From: JBCCMB01 sp039026555
GTDB taxonomy: Bacteria > Pseudomonadota > Alphaproteobacteria > Caulobacterales > Hyphomonadaceae
Assembly: GCA_039026555.1 (NCBI GenBank)
Contig: JBCCMB010000033.1
Location: forward strand, 1 to 22,998
Length of the DNA stretch: 22,998 nt
Direction: 5' to 3'
The position numbers and the translations under genes were made by a program. The number at the start of each line of letters is the position of its first letter. The stretch's first letter is position 1. The notes under the pieces are model-generated. The model saw only the letters and a program-made list of their open reading frames with translations. It was not told the DNA's origin and made no database searches. Below are positions 15,578 to 22,909 of this stretch, one piece after another.

Positions 15578-16028
15578 GTGACACCCGCATGCGATAATGC
15601 ATAGAACCTATCTGTCAAAAAGGGTTTGATTGTGCGCCGCAGCATACTACATTGTTCTTGTGCAACATGCCTCGCTGCACACCGAATTGTTGAGCGAAAG
15701 CTCCAATTTTCGGCATTTCCTCCCCCGAGGCATACCTTTTTAAGGCCGCGCGGTTTGCGCGGCCTTTTCTTTTTTTGAATTTAGCTGAATGTCCAGCGCG
15801 GCGCATCTTCCCAATTGGGCGGGGACGCAGCAGCTAGCGGCGTCGATTCCAGCTAAAGTTCCAAGATTAAAGAGCCAATTATTGGGCGTTCCGCCATGAA
15901 TTCAGGCAAGTAACCCACTTCTTGACCCGGAGACCTCAAAGCCGACGTCATTCAATTGTCACGGTCGGAATTTGGCATAACGTGAAGCTCGAACCGGATA
16001 GATCACAAAGAAAGATCGGGGTTTGAGG
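15548..16028. other. 481-base intergenic region between lysR and the FecI-type sigma gene
   Basis: No convincing protein gene is present. It holds a hairpin at the lysR stop, a 165-base stretch of unknown role with a dyad TGTGCA (15660-15665) / TGCACA (15677-15682), a strong intrinsic terminator at 15742-15776, and about 250 bases of probable promoter region for the sigma gene. In the latter, TTGTCA (15956-15961) is a possible -35 element with a poor -10 (TAACGT) 16 bases later. GGAATTT (15968-15974) could instead be an extracytoplasmic-function-type -35. Neither is strong. The stretch 15578-15777 could encode a small RNA ending at the terminator. Confidence 0.5.
15742..15776 (+). terminator. 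Strong Rho-independent terminator
   Basis: AAGGCCGCGC (15742-15751) pairs perfectly with GCGCGGCCTT (15757-15766) around a five-base loop and is followed directly by TTTCTTTTTT on the plus strand. This is the clearest intrinsic terminator in the window. The nearest plus-strand gene is lysR, which ends 195 bases upstream, so it either closes a long lysR 3' untranslated region or belongs to a separate small RNA. Confidence 0.88.
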
Positions 16029-16604
16029 ATGGTGCGAAGGATGTCTCTTAATAGTGGTCCATCGCTTTACAACGATGGAGACAGCGTTTCGGGGACGCGC
16101 TGTAACTTAGACTTTGACAAATTGTATCGGGATTATTGCAGCGAGCTGTGTTCGCGGTTGCGGCGTAGCTTTGGCACGGGTCCGCCCGACCCCGAAGACG
16201 CCGCACAGGCCGCCTTTGCAAAATTCGCCGCGCTAGTAGATCGCGACAGAATTCGAAATCCGCGCGCTTTTCTCTTAACGACCGCGCGCAACATAATCCT
16301 CGACCACAAGCGCTCCGAAGGGCGTCATTTTAACTACGCACAATCGGTTTTGGCCGAGCATACCAGTTTTAAATTGGATGAATTAACGCCCGAACGCGTC
16401 GTAATAGAGAAGGAGAGATTTGATATTGTTCGCAGGGCGATCGACACTTTGCCGCACAAACAACAAGTGGTGCTCGGCCTAAGCCGTCGGCGCGGCTACA
16501 CCTATATGCAGATTGTTGAAGAAACGGGCTGGTCTTACGGCGACGTCTATCGGCATATGAATATGGCGCTTGCGACCCTCGCGGATGCTTTAAAACGCGG
16601 CTAA
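16029..16604 (+). CDS. FecI-type RNA polymerase sigma factor (ECF family)
   Basis: At about 191 residues this is a two-domain extracytoplasmic-function sigma factor. Region 2 covers FDKLYRDYCSELCSRLRRSF to PEDAAQAAFAKFAAL and NPRAFLLTTARNIILDHKRS, which binds the core enzyme and the -10 element. Region 4 covers RRAIDTLPHKQQVVLGLSRR to YTYMQIVEETGWSYGDVYRH, the -35 helix-turn-helix. The next gene encodes a FecR-type anti-sigma factor and then a TonB receptor with a signalling domain, so it probably works by cell-surface signalling. Three starts are possible: TTG 16023, ATG 16029 and ATG 16041. I chose 16029 because CGGGG ends seven bases upstream. It likely activates the receptor and acylase genes, which is inferred from context. 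Confidence 0.9.
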   Translation: MVRRMSLNSGPSLYNDGDSVSGTRCNLDFDKLYRDYCSELCSRLRRSFGTGPPDPEDAAQAAFAKFAALVDRDRIRNPRAFLLTTARNIILDHKRSEGRHFNYAQSVLAEHTSFKLDELTPERVVIEKERFDIVRRAIDTLPHKQQVVLGLSRRRGYTYMQIVEETGWSYGDVYRHMNMALATLADALKRG

Positions 16605-16608
16605 TACA

Positions 16609-16625
16609 GGCTAAACGCATTAGCC
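16609..16625 (+). other. Hairpin between sigma and anti-sigma genes
   Basis: GGCTAA (16609-16614) pairs perfectly with TTAGCC (16620-16625) around a five-base loop, four bases after the sigma stop and 30 bases before the anti-sigma start. No T-run follows. It may stabilise the sigma message or dampen ribosome coupling into the next gene. Confidence 0.3.
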
Positions 16626-16654
16626 GACGCGCGAAAAGATGGGATGGGATCGTT

Positions 16655-17656
16655 TTGAGTGGCATTGAAGAGACAGCTCGGAATTGGGCGGTTTATCTAC
16701 ATTCGGACGCTGTCGATCCTGAGCGTTTGGAAGCCTTTGAAGCGTGGATCGCCGAAGATGCGGCCCACGCGAAGGCCTATCGCGAGTACGCCCAATTGAT
16801 GGGTGATTTGTCGCTCATGCCTGAATTGGACGACGTATCCTCGCAAAAAGATGTATTCCTGAAAAAAACGGCTGCAAGCGCTTGGATTTCTTGGCCGGTG
16901 CGCGAACTCGCCGCTGCGGCGGCGGTGATGATCGCTTTCGTATCCATTATCGGACTGCAAAGCGTTGTCGAGACCCAGCCAGACGCGGTTTCCGTCCCGA
17001 TGACCACTCAGATCGCGGAAATCCGAGACGAGACCTTGGCTGACGGCAGCGTTGTGACGCTTGGCGCGCGTTCGCGGATTGACGCGCTGTTCAGCGAGAC
17101 GGCGCGCCAGGTGACCTTGCTGGAAGGCGAAGCTTTTTTTGATGTCGTGTCAGACCCCGATCGTCCATTCTATGTCGCGGCGGGCGACCGGATGATACGG
17201 GTCGTTGGAACGAAATTCGCGGTGCGCCATGGCACGGAAACGCTTAAAGTCTCTGTGGCCGAAGGTGTGGTTGAAGTGCTGAGGGCCGAAACGCCTGCTC
17301 AGGCCGAAAAAATCGATACGCAGAACAAAGAAATTCTCCGCGCGGGAGATCAAATCCTTGTTGCGGTTGCAGACGATATTGAGATCCGCTCCAATCTCGA
17401 ACCCAACGAAGCCGGCTCTTGGCGTCGCGGATGGCTGAAATATGAGAACGCCTCGCTCGAAGAGGTCGTGGCTGACGTCAATCGGTATGACGAGCGCCGA
17501 TTGGTGTTCGCGTCGGCGGACCTAAAAGGCATTCGCGTCACGGCGGCCTTCGGCGTCGACACAATCGACCAGTTCATCGCCGGCCTGACCGCCTCGCATC
17601 CAATCGATGCGGATATCTCTGACTCGAATGAGATTATTCTCAGTCGAAGGAACTGA
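16655..17656 (+). CDS. FecR family transmembrane anti-sigma factor
   Basis: The 333-residue protein has the full FecR layout. A cytoplasmic sigma-binding N-terminus (about 5-55; WAVYLHSDAVDPERLEAFEA and DAAHAKAYREY, DUF4880-like) is followed by one membrane span at about 84-104 (ELAAAAAVMIAFVSIIGLQS). Next comes the periplasmic FecR domain at about 120-210 (DGSVVTLGARSRIDALF, LEGEAFFDV, VVGTKFAVR). The C-terminal domain, about 258-330, resembles the STN domain of the downstream receptor. It should hold the sigma factor until the receptor signals ligand binding. The start must be the TTG at 16655: no other start codon lies in frame nearby, the next ATG is at residue 50 inside the sigma-binding region, and GGGA lies five bases upstream. 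The gene follows sigma by 50 bases. Confidence 0.93.
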   Translation: MSGIEETARNWAVYLHSDAVDPERLEAFEAWIAEDAAHAKAYREYAQLMGDLSLMPELDDVSSQKDVFLKKTAASAWISWPVRELAAAAAVMIAFVSIIGLQSVVETQPDAVSVPMTTQIAEIRDETLADGSVVTLGARSRIDALFSETARQVTLLEGEAFFDVVSDPDRPFYVAAGDRMIRVVGTKFAVRHGTETLKVSVAEGVVEVLRAETPAQAEKIDTQNKEILRAGDQILVAVADDIEIRSNLEPNEAGSWRRGWLKYENASLEEVVADVNRYDERRLVFASADLKGIRVTAAFGVDTIDQFIAGLTASHPIDADISDSNEIILSRRN

Positions 17657-17700
17657 TCGTCGAGATTTGCGACGCCCCCGCGGCGATTGCAGAAAAGCAC

Positions 17701-17730
17701 ATTCGAACAACACGCTGGTTCGAGTTTTTT
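17701..17730 (+). terminator. Intrinsic terminator or attenuator between fecR-like gene and TonB receptor gene
   Basis: TCGAAC (17703-17708) pairs with GTTCGA (17718-17723), with one further wobble and one A-T pair outside, around a nine-base loop, and TTTTTT follows at 17725-17730. A second T8 run lies at 17745-17752. It sits in a 199-base gap between the anti-sigma and receptor genes and would let the receptor be transcribed separately, or limit read-through. The stem is short, so termination may be partial. Confidence 0.5.
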
Positions 17731-17855
17731 CGTCCGAACGCGTCTTTTTTTTGGATAATTTGCGTAGGGCCGCCGTCAGACTCTTACGGACACAGGCGCA
17801 CGGACGCGTCTTAACCGAACATCGCTCCGGGGCGAGTCTCAAAGCGGGGATTAAA
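17731..17855 (+). promoter_or_regulatory. Probable promoter/leader of the TonB receptor gene
   Basis: This 125-base stretch lies after a terminator-like hairpin and before the receptor start. It includes a T8 run, GATAAT at 17754-17759 as a possible -10 box without a good -35, and GGGGA as ribosome binding site six to seven bases before the ATG at 17856. A sigma-factor target promoter is expected here if the module is self-regulated, but I cannot name its hexamers. Confidence 0.35.
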
Positions 17856-20693
17856 ATGACCAAAACCAAACTCGGTTCTTTCACCAAAACGGCCTTAGCG
17901 TCGGCGGCTTCGATCTTAGCGCTGCAAATAGGCGCGGCCCATGCAGAAAGTCCGTCCACGGCCAGTTTCGATATTGAGACGCAGCCATTATCGAAAGCGC
18001 TTGTGCGGTATTCGGAACAATCGCGGCAAGTCGTTGTCGCCCCTGCGGACCTTGTCGAAGGTAAAACCGCAAGCGCGGTTGGCGGCGAGATGTCGCCGAG
18101 CGAAGCGTTAGATGTTTTGTTGGACGGCACGGGTCTTAAGCCGTCTAAAGATGCGAGCGGCGCCGTCACCCTCACCATCGCACAAGCGGAGGCTGCGCAA
18201 CGCCCCGCGCCTTTTCAACTCGCGCAGGCGACGACTGACGTCCCTGCGGAGCCGACGCCCGTCGCAGACTCGGAAGACGATTTGCGATCTATGGACGCCG
18301 TATTCGTGACCGGCGTTCGTGGTCAGCCGCGGTCTGTCTTAGACAGCCCCATCCCTATTGATGTGTTCTCTCAGGAAGATTTGGAGCGTCAGACCCAAAC
18401 AGGTTTGTTTGAGACGCTGCGTTTTCTGGTTCCCGCCTTGAACCTGCCGCAGCGCGCCGGCGGCGGCACCGCCACATTTATCGCCTCCGCAGGCCTTCGC
18501 GGATTGAACCCCGACCAGACGCTCATTTTGGTCAATGGCAAACGGCGACACAAAACAGCGCTGATCAACACCAGCACCGGCCTGTTCAGCGGCTCCGCCG
18601 GCGTCGATCTCAACATGATTCCCAATTCGGCGATCTCCCGCATCGAAGTGTTGCGCGACGGCGCTGCGGCCCAGTACGGCTCAGACGCCATCGCGGGCGT
18701 CATCAACATCATCTTGAAAGACGAAGACGAAGGCGGCCGATTTACCGGCAATTACGGGAAGAATTTCGACCGCGGCGACGGCGAATTCCGCGACTTCGCC
18801 ATCAATCAGGGCTTGTCGCTGGGCGAAAACGGATTCGCTAATATCTCCTTCGAATTCCGCGACAAGGAGTTTTCCAACCGGGCCCGCGCAGTTCCCCTGC
18901 CCGATCCGGACAATCCAGCCGGCCTGAACTTGTTCGCGCTCCAACCTGACGGGAGCCTGGACCCGCGCGAATTCACGATCGATCGCTTGGTCACGACCAA
19001 TTTCGGTAATTTCCCGCAGACGACATATTCAGCGGCGATCAACGCCGAGTATGATTTTGGCGGTGTTGAAGGCTATGCCTTTGCGACTTATGCGGATCGG
19101 GATTCCATCCTGGACTTCACATTCCGCCGACCTCGGGATCCTCGAAACATCCCCGAAATCTACCCCGAAGGTTATCGACCCAAAGAGCTCATCAGCGAAA
19201 TCGATTATGAAGTGGTCGCTGGTCTAAGAGGCGAGCAATTCGGCTTTGATTGGGATTTGTCGGCCAGCTACGGCACCGATGAATCTGAATGGCGAAACCC
19301 TGTCGGTCTTAACGCCAGCCTGGGCGTCGACAGCCCGACATCCTTCTTCCTCGGCGAGATCAATGCGGATGAGTGGATTGTGCAATTCGACGCCACACGC
19401 GCCTACGACATTGCGATGGGCGATCTGCAAGTCTCCTTCGGCGTTCAATATCGCGAGGAGGGCTTTGAAATCGTCCGCGGCGAACCGTTGAGCTACGCGG
19501 ACGGCAATAATGGTCGCGCGCCAAGCGCTCAAGGCTTCCCCGGCTTCTCACCCGAAGCGGAGAACAGTCTTTCACGCGACAATGTGAATGGTTATTTCGA
19601 GCTCGGCTGGGACGTCAACGAGAAGCTCTTCCTCGGCGGCGCCGTGCGGCATGAGAGCTTCAGCGACAGCGCCGGCGACGAAACGGTCGGCAAAATCAAT
19701 GCGCGCTATGAATTCAATGACATGTTCGCGCTTAGAGCCTCGGCGAATACCGGTTTTAGAGCGCCCAGCGTTCAGCAATTGGGCTTCAAGGGCAGCCGAG
19801 GACAATTCGTCGATCTTGATGATGACGGCATCGCTGAAACCATCGTGCTGCGCCAGACATTGCCGTCGACGGACCCCGCAGCACAGGCGTTGGGCGCTGA
19901 ACCTCTGACACCCGAAAAATCCGAAAACTTCAGCGTCGGCTTCACCCTGACGCCAGGATACGGGTTCACGCTGACCGTCGACGCCTATGAGATTAAAGTC
20001 GACGACCGCATCGCGCTGTCGACCCAATTCAATCGCGGGGACGGGCGCGCGTCGGCCTCAGGCGGCACGATCGGCGAGGAAATCTCCGCGTTGTTAGACG
20101 CGGCGGGCTTCGATGCGTCCTTGGGCGGCGTCAACTACTTCACGAATGCGATCGACACCAAAAGCTCTGGCGTTGACGTCGTCGCCACTTGGGAAGATCA
20201 GTTTGACTTCGGCCTTCTCGCGCTCAGCGCAGCTTACAACTACAATGACGACAGCGTTGAAAGCGTGGATCCGAACCCGGAAGAGCTCTCCGGCCTCATT
20301 CTCGCCGACGGCACGGCCATCCAGCAATTCGACCGGGTGCGCCTGGGCACCTATACGGTTGCGATCCCAGAATCGAAGCTCAGCTTGAACGCAAACCTCG
20401 AACGCGGCCAAGCTTCGTTCAATATCCGCGGCACGCGCTTTGACGAGTTCATTGCTGTGGCGAGTTCGGAGGCGAACGATCGTATCAATGACGCCGAATG
20501 GATCTTCGACGTTGAGACGGGATACAAGTTTGAGAATGGGTTGGAGTTGTACGCCGGCGCCAACAACATCTTCAACACCTATCCTGAAGAGACCCGGCAG
20601 GCGAACAGCCTCGGCACCAATTTCTATGACACGATCTCGCCCTACGGGTTTACCGGCGGCAATTGGTATGTCCGTGCGGCTTTCAACTGGTAG
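17856..20693 (+). CDS. TonB-dependent outer-membrane receptor with STN signalling domain (FecA/FpvA-type transducer)
   Basis: This 945-residue precursor begins with a Sec signal peptide ending at AAHA (27-30). An STN domain follows at about 38-105 (FDIETQPLSKALVRYSEQSR, then VVVAPADL and SPSEALDVLLDGTGL), which is the periplasmic domain that talks to FecR proteins. A proline-rich linker leads to a TonB-box-like DAVFVTG (147-153). The plug domain follows at about 158-290, with LRGLNPDQTLILVNGKRR and ISRIEVLRDGAAAQYGSDAI. The rest is beta-barrel, ending in an aromatic residue (AAFNW) as expected for Bam assembly. The start at 17856 is chosen for the signal peptide and GGGGA upstream; the frame is open further upstream but without support. 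It probably imports the ligand later handled by the acylase encoded next. The ligand is unknown: a siderophore, an acyl-peptide or another acylated compound. Confidence 0.96.
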   Translation: MTKTKLGSFTKTALASAASILALQIGAAHAESPSTASFDIETQPLSKALVRYSEQSRQVVVAPADLVEGKTASAVGGEMSPSEALDVLLDGTGLKPSKDASGAVTLTIAQAEAAQRPAPFQLAQATTDVPAEPTPVADSEDDLRSMDAVFVTGVRGQPRSVLDSPIPIDVFSQEDLERQTQTGLFETLRFLVPALNLPQRAGGGTATFIASAGLRGLNPDQTLILVNGKRRHKTALINTSTGLFSGSAGVDLNMIPNSAISRIEVLRDGAAAQYGSDAIAGVINIILKDEDEGGRFTGNYGKNFDRGDGEFRDFAINQGLSLGENGFANISFEFRDKEFSNRARAVPLPDPDNPAGLNLFALQPDGSLDPREFTIDRLVTTNFGNFPQTTYSAAINAEYDFGGVEGYAFATYADRDSILDFTFRRPRDPRNIPEIYPEGYRPKELISEIDYEVVAGLRGEQFGFDWDLSASYGTDESEWRNPVGLNASLGVDSPTSFFLGEINADEWIVQFDATRAYDIAMGDLQVSFGVQYREEGFEIVRGEPLSYADGNNGRAPSAQGFPGFSPEAENSLSRDNVNGYFELGWDVNEKLFLGGAVRHESFSDSAGDETVGKINARYEFNDMFALRASANTGFRAPSVQQLGFKGSRGQFVDLDDDGIAETIVLRQTLPSTDPAAQALGAEPLTPEKSENFSVGFTLTPGYGFTLTVDAYEIKVDDRIALSTQFNRGDGRASASGGTIGEEISALLDAAGFDASLGGVNYFTNAIDTKSSGVDVVATWEDQFDFGLLALSAAYNYNDDSVESVDPNPEELSGLILADGTAIQQFDRVRLGTYTVAIPESKLSLNANLERGQASFNIRGTRFDEFIAVASSEANDRINDAEWIFDVETGYKFENGLELYAGANNIFNTYPEETRQANSLGTNFYDTISPYGFTGGNWYVRAAFNW

Positions 20694-20718
20694 AGACAAA
20701 AGACGTAAAAGCTAAAAA

Positions 20719-20737
20719 TGGGGGCGTTGCGCCCCCA
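20719..20737 (+). other. Hairpin between TonB receptor and acylase genes
   Basis: TGGGGGCG (20719-20726) pairs perfectly with CGCCCCCA (20730-20737) around a three-base loop, 25 bases after the receptor stop and just before the acylase ribosome binding site. AAAAA precedes it and AAAA follows, so only on the minus strand does it end in a T-run, where it would look like an intrinsic terminator. On the plus strand it could partly stop transcription or protect the receptor message, giving less acylase than receptor. Confidence 0.45.
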
Positions 20738-20755
20738 AAACTGGAGGACCGCTAA

Positions 20756-22909
20756 GTGGCGCGCGATAGAAGAATTTGGGGGGCGTTTGCCGGCGTCATA
20801 ACAGCTTTTGGCTTAGCCGCCTGCACCACCGCCGAAACGCCGGCGACAAGTCCGCCGGCGGCGGTTGTGGAGGACGCCGCATCCGTAGAAATTTTATGGG
20901 ACACTTATGGCGTCCCGCACGTCTACGGAGACGACGCGCCGTCCACTTTCTACGGCTATGGCTGGGCGCAAACACATAGCCATGGCGATTTGCTCCTAAG
21001 GCTCTATGGCGAAGCGCGTGGAAAAGGCGCCGAGTATTGGGGCGCCCAATACGAGAATACGGCGACCTGGCTGATCGCCAATTCCGTACCCGAGCGCGCC
21101 CAGCTTTGGTACGACCAGCAAGATCCAGAGTTTCGCGCAAATCTCGATGCGTTTGCGGAGGGCGTAAACGCCTATGTCGCCGCAAATCCGGATGCCATCG
21201 ACGACGAGGTTGAAATCGTTCTTCCGATCACGGGCGTCGACGTGGTCGCGCATGCGCATCGGTTGATGAATTTCGTCTATGTGGCCTCGCCCGCCCGCAC
21301 GATTGGCCCCGCCGCGCCGCCCGCTCCCGCCGGATCCAACGCCTGGGCGATCGCGCCGCAAAAAACCGAAAGCGGGAACACGCTCCTGCTGGCGAACCCG
21401 CATTTGCCATGGGCCAGCGGTTTCTTCACCTATTATGAAGCCCATATCATTGGGCCGGACTTTGAAATGTACGGCGCGACGCAGGTGGGCCTGCCAGTCA
21501 TTCGATTTGCGTTCAATCAACAGATGGGGATCGCGAACACGGTCAATCGCACGCTTGGCGCAACGTCTTATCATCTAAAGCTCGACGGTGACGGCTATGT
21601 TTTCGACGGCGAAACTCTGCCGTTCGAAACGACCGAGACGAGCTACAAAGTCCTGCAGGAGGATGGGTCGCTTCTCGAAAAACCCATGACCTTAAGATCG
21701 AGCGTTCATGGGCCCGTGTTTAAGCGCGCAGATGGAGAAACCATCGCCCTTCGCGTCGCCGGCCTCGATCGACCCGGCATGCTGCAGCAGTATTTCGACA
21801 TGCTGCGCGCGGAGAGCCATGAAGAATTCCAAGAGGTTATGGCGCGTCTGCAAGTGCCGACCTTCAATATCGTCTATGCGGATAAGGACGGTCACATCCA
21901 ATACACGCACAATGGTATTCTGCCGAAGCGCGACAGCGGTGATCTAGATTTCTGGCAAGGCCTCGTACCCGGCGACACATCTGAATACGTCTGGGATGAA
22001 ATCCACCCCTTATCCGACCTGCCCATCGTCGCCGATCCAGAGAGCGGGTTCGTGCAAAACGCCAATGATCCGCCGTGGGTCGCCACCTATCCGCCAACTT
22101 ACGCGCCGGAGGACTTCCCGCCCTATGTCGCGGTCTCAGGTCCAATGAGCCTTCGCGCGCAGAATTCCGTCGCCATGCTCGTGGAGGAAGACAAGGTTAG
22201 TTTGGACGAAATGGTCGAGTTAAAGCTGTCCGCCTATGCGACCGCTGCGGACCGTATCTTACCGGATTTGATTGCGGCGGCCGCCGATGACCCCGATACC
22301 GAACTCCAGGAAGCCTTGGCGCTTCTTGAAGGCTGGGATCGCGAGTTCGACGCCGACGCGGAAGCCGCGCTTTTGTTCGAAGAGTTCATGGCGCCTTTTG
22401 CGTCCAAACCCTTCGCCTTCCCCTTCTCCGAGCAAGACAAGTATGAAACGCCGTGGTCGCTCGACGCGCCGCTCACCACGCCGGTCGGCATTAAGGACAA
22501 GCCCGCCGCCGTGGAGATGCTTAGAGGCGCGATCGTACGTACAAAGGAAAAATATGGTGCGATTGACCGGCCCTATGGTGAGGTGTCCCGCTTTATCATC
22601 GGCGATAAAGACCTTCCAGGATTGGGCAGCTTCGGAAATCTCGGCGCGTTCAACGTCGTCACGTGGGCGGATCGCGACGGCGATGGCATACGCACGCCGC
22701 AACATGGCGAGACCTGGATCTCGATGGTTGAGTTTTCCGAGCCCGTCAAAGCCCTGGGGCTGATGACCTATGGCAATTCCCGCCAGCCGGGAACGCCGCA
22801 CTATAACGACCAACTTCAAATGCTGGCCGATGGCGAATTCCGGACGCTGTGGCTAACGCGCGAAGAAGTTGAAGCGAACACGCTGACCCGCGAGGAATTG
22901 ATGCGATGA
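20756..22909 (+). CDS. Lipoprotein Ntn-hydrolase acylase, penicillin amidase / PvdQ family (S45)
   Basis: The 717-residue protein has the features of an autoprocessed acylase. The predicted nucleophile is Ser194 in AGSNAWAI, which becomes the beta-chain N-terminus after self-cleavage. His216 in ANPHLPW lies exactly 22 residues later, as in PvdQ (Ser217/His239). SSVHGPVF (315-322) and VQNANDPPW (433-441) supply the usual later active-site segments. The N-terminus FAGVITAFGLAAC is a lipoprotein signal with the cysteine at residue 23 and Thr at +2, so it is probably anchored in the outer membrane facing the periplasm. GGAGG eight bases before the GTG at 20756 fixes the start. Relatives cleave acyl chains from homoserine lactones, pyoverdine precursors, aculeacin or beta-lactams. 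It follows a TonB receptor by 62 bases and overlaps the next gene by ATGA. The substrate is not known. Confidence 0.93.
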   Translation: MARDRRIWGAFAGVITAFGLAACTTAETPATSPPAAVVEDAASVEILWDTYGVPHVYGDDAPSTFYGYGWAQTHSHGDLLLRLYGEARGKGAEYWGAQYENTATWLIANSVPERAQLWYDQQDPEFRANLDAFAEGVNAYVAANPDAIDDEVEIVLPITGVDVVAHAHRLMNFVYVASPARTIGPAAPPAPAGSNAWAIAPQKTESGNTLLLANPHLPWASGFFTYYEAHIIGPDFEMYGATQVGLPVIRFAFNQQMGIANTVNRTLGATSYHLKLDGDGYVFDGETLPFETTETSYKVLQEDGSLLEKPMTLRSSVHGPVFKRADGETIALRVAGLDRPGMLQQYFDMLRAESHEEFQEVMARLQVPTFNIVYADKDGHIQYTHNGILPKRDSGDLDFWQGLVPGDTSEYVWDEIHPLSDLPIVADPESGFVQNANDPPWVATYPPTYAPEDFPPYVAVSGPMSLRAQNSVAMLVEEDKVSLDEMVELKLSAYATAADRILPDLIAAAADDPDTELQEALALLEGWDREFDADAEAALLFEEFMAPFASKPFAFPFSEQDKYETPWSLDAPLTTPVGIKDKPAAVEMLRGAIVRTKEKYGAIDRPYGEVSRFIIGDKDLPGLGSFGNLGAFNVVTWADRDGDGIRTPQHGETWISMVEFSEPVKALGLMTYGNSRQPGTPHYNDQLQMLADGEFRTLWLTREEVEANTLTREELMR

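Noticed and set aside
15615..15806. Minus-strand 63-codon frame with basic residues
   Set aside because: It runs through the strong terminator hairpin and lacks a ribosome binding site and a recognisable fold.
15788..15898. Plus-strand 36-codon frame just after the terminator
   Set aside because: No Shine-Dalgarno, no family resemblance, and it lies in the expected sigma-gene promoter region.
17607..17855. 83-codon N-terminal extension of the TonB receptor
   Set aside because: It would overlap the end of the FecR-type gene and place a signal peptide internally; the ATG at 17856 begins a proper Sec signal with GGGGA upstream.
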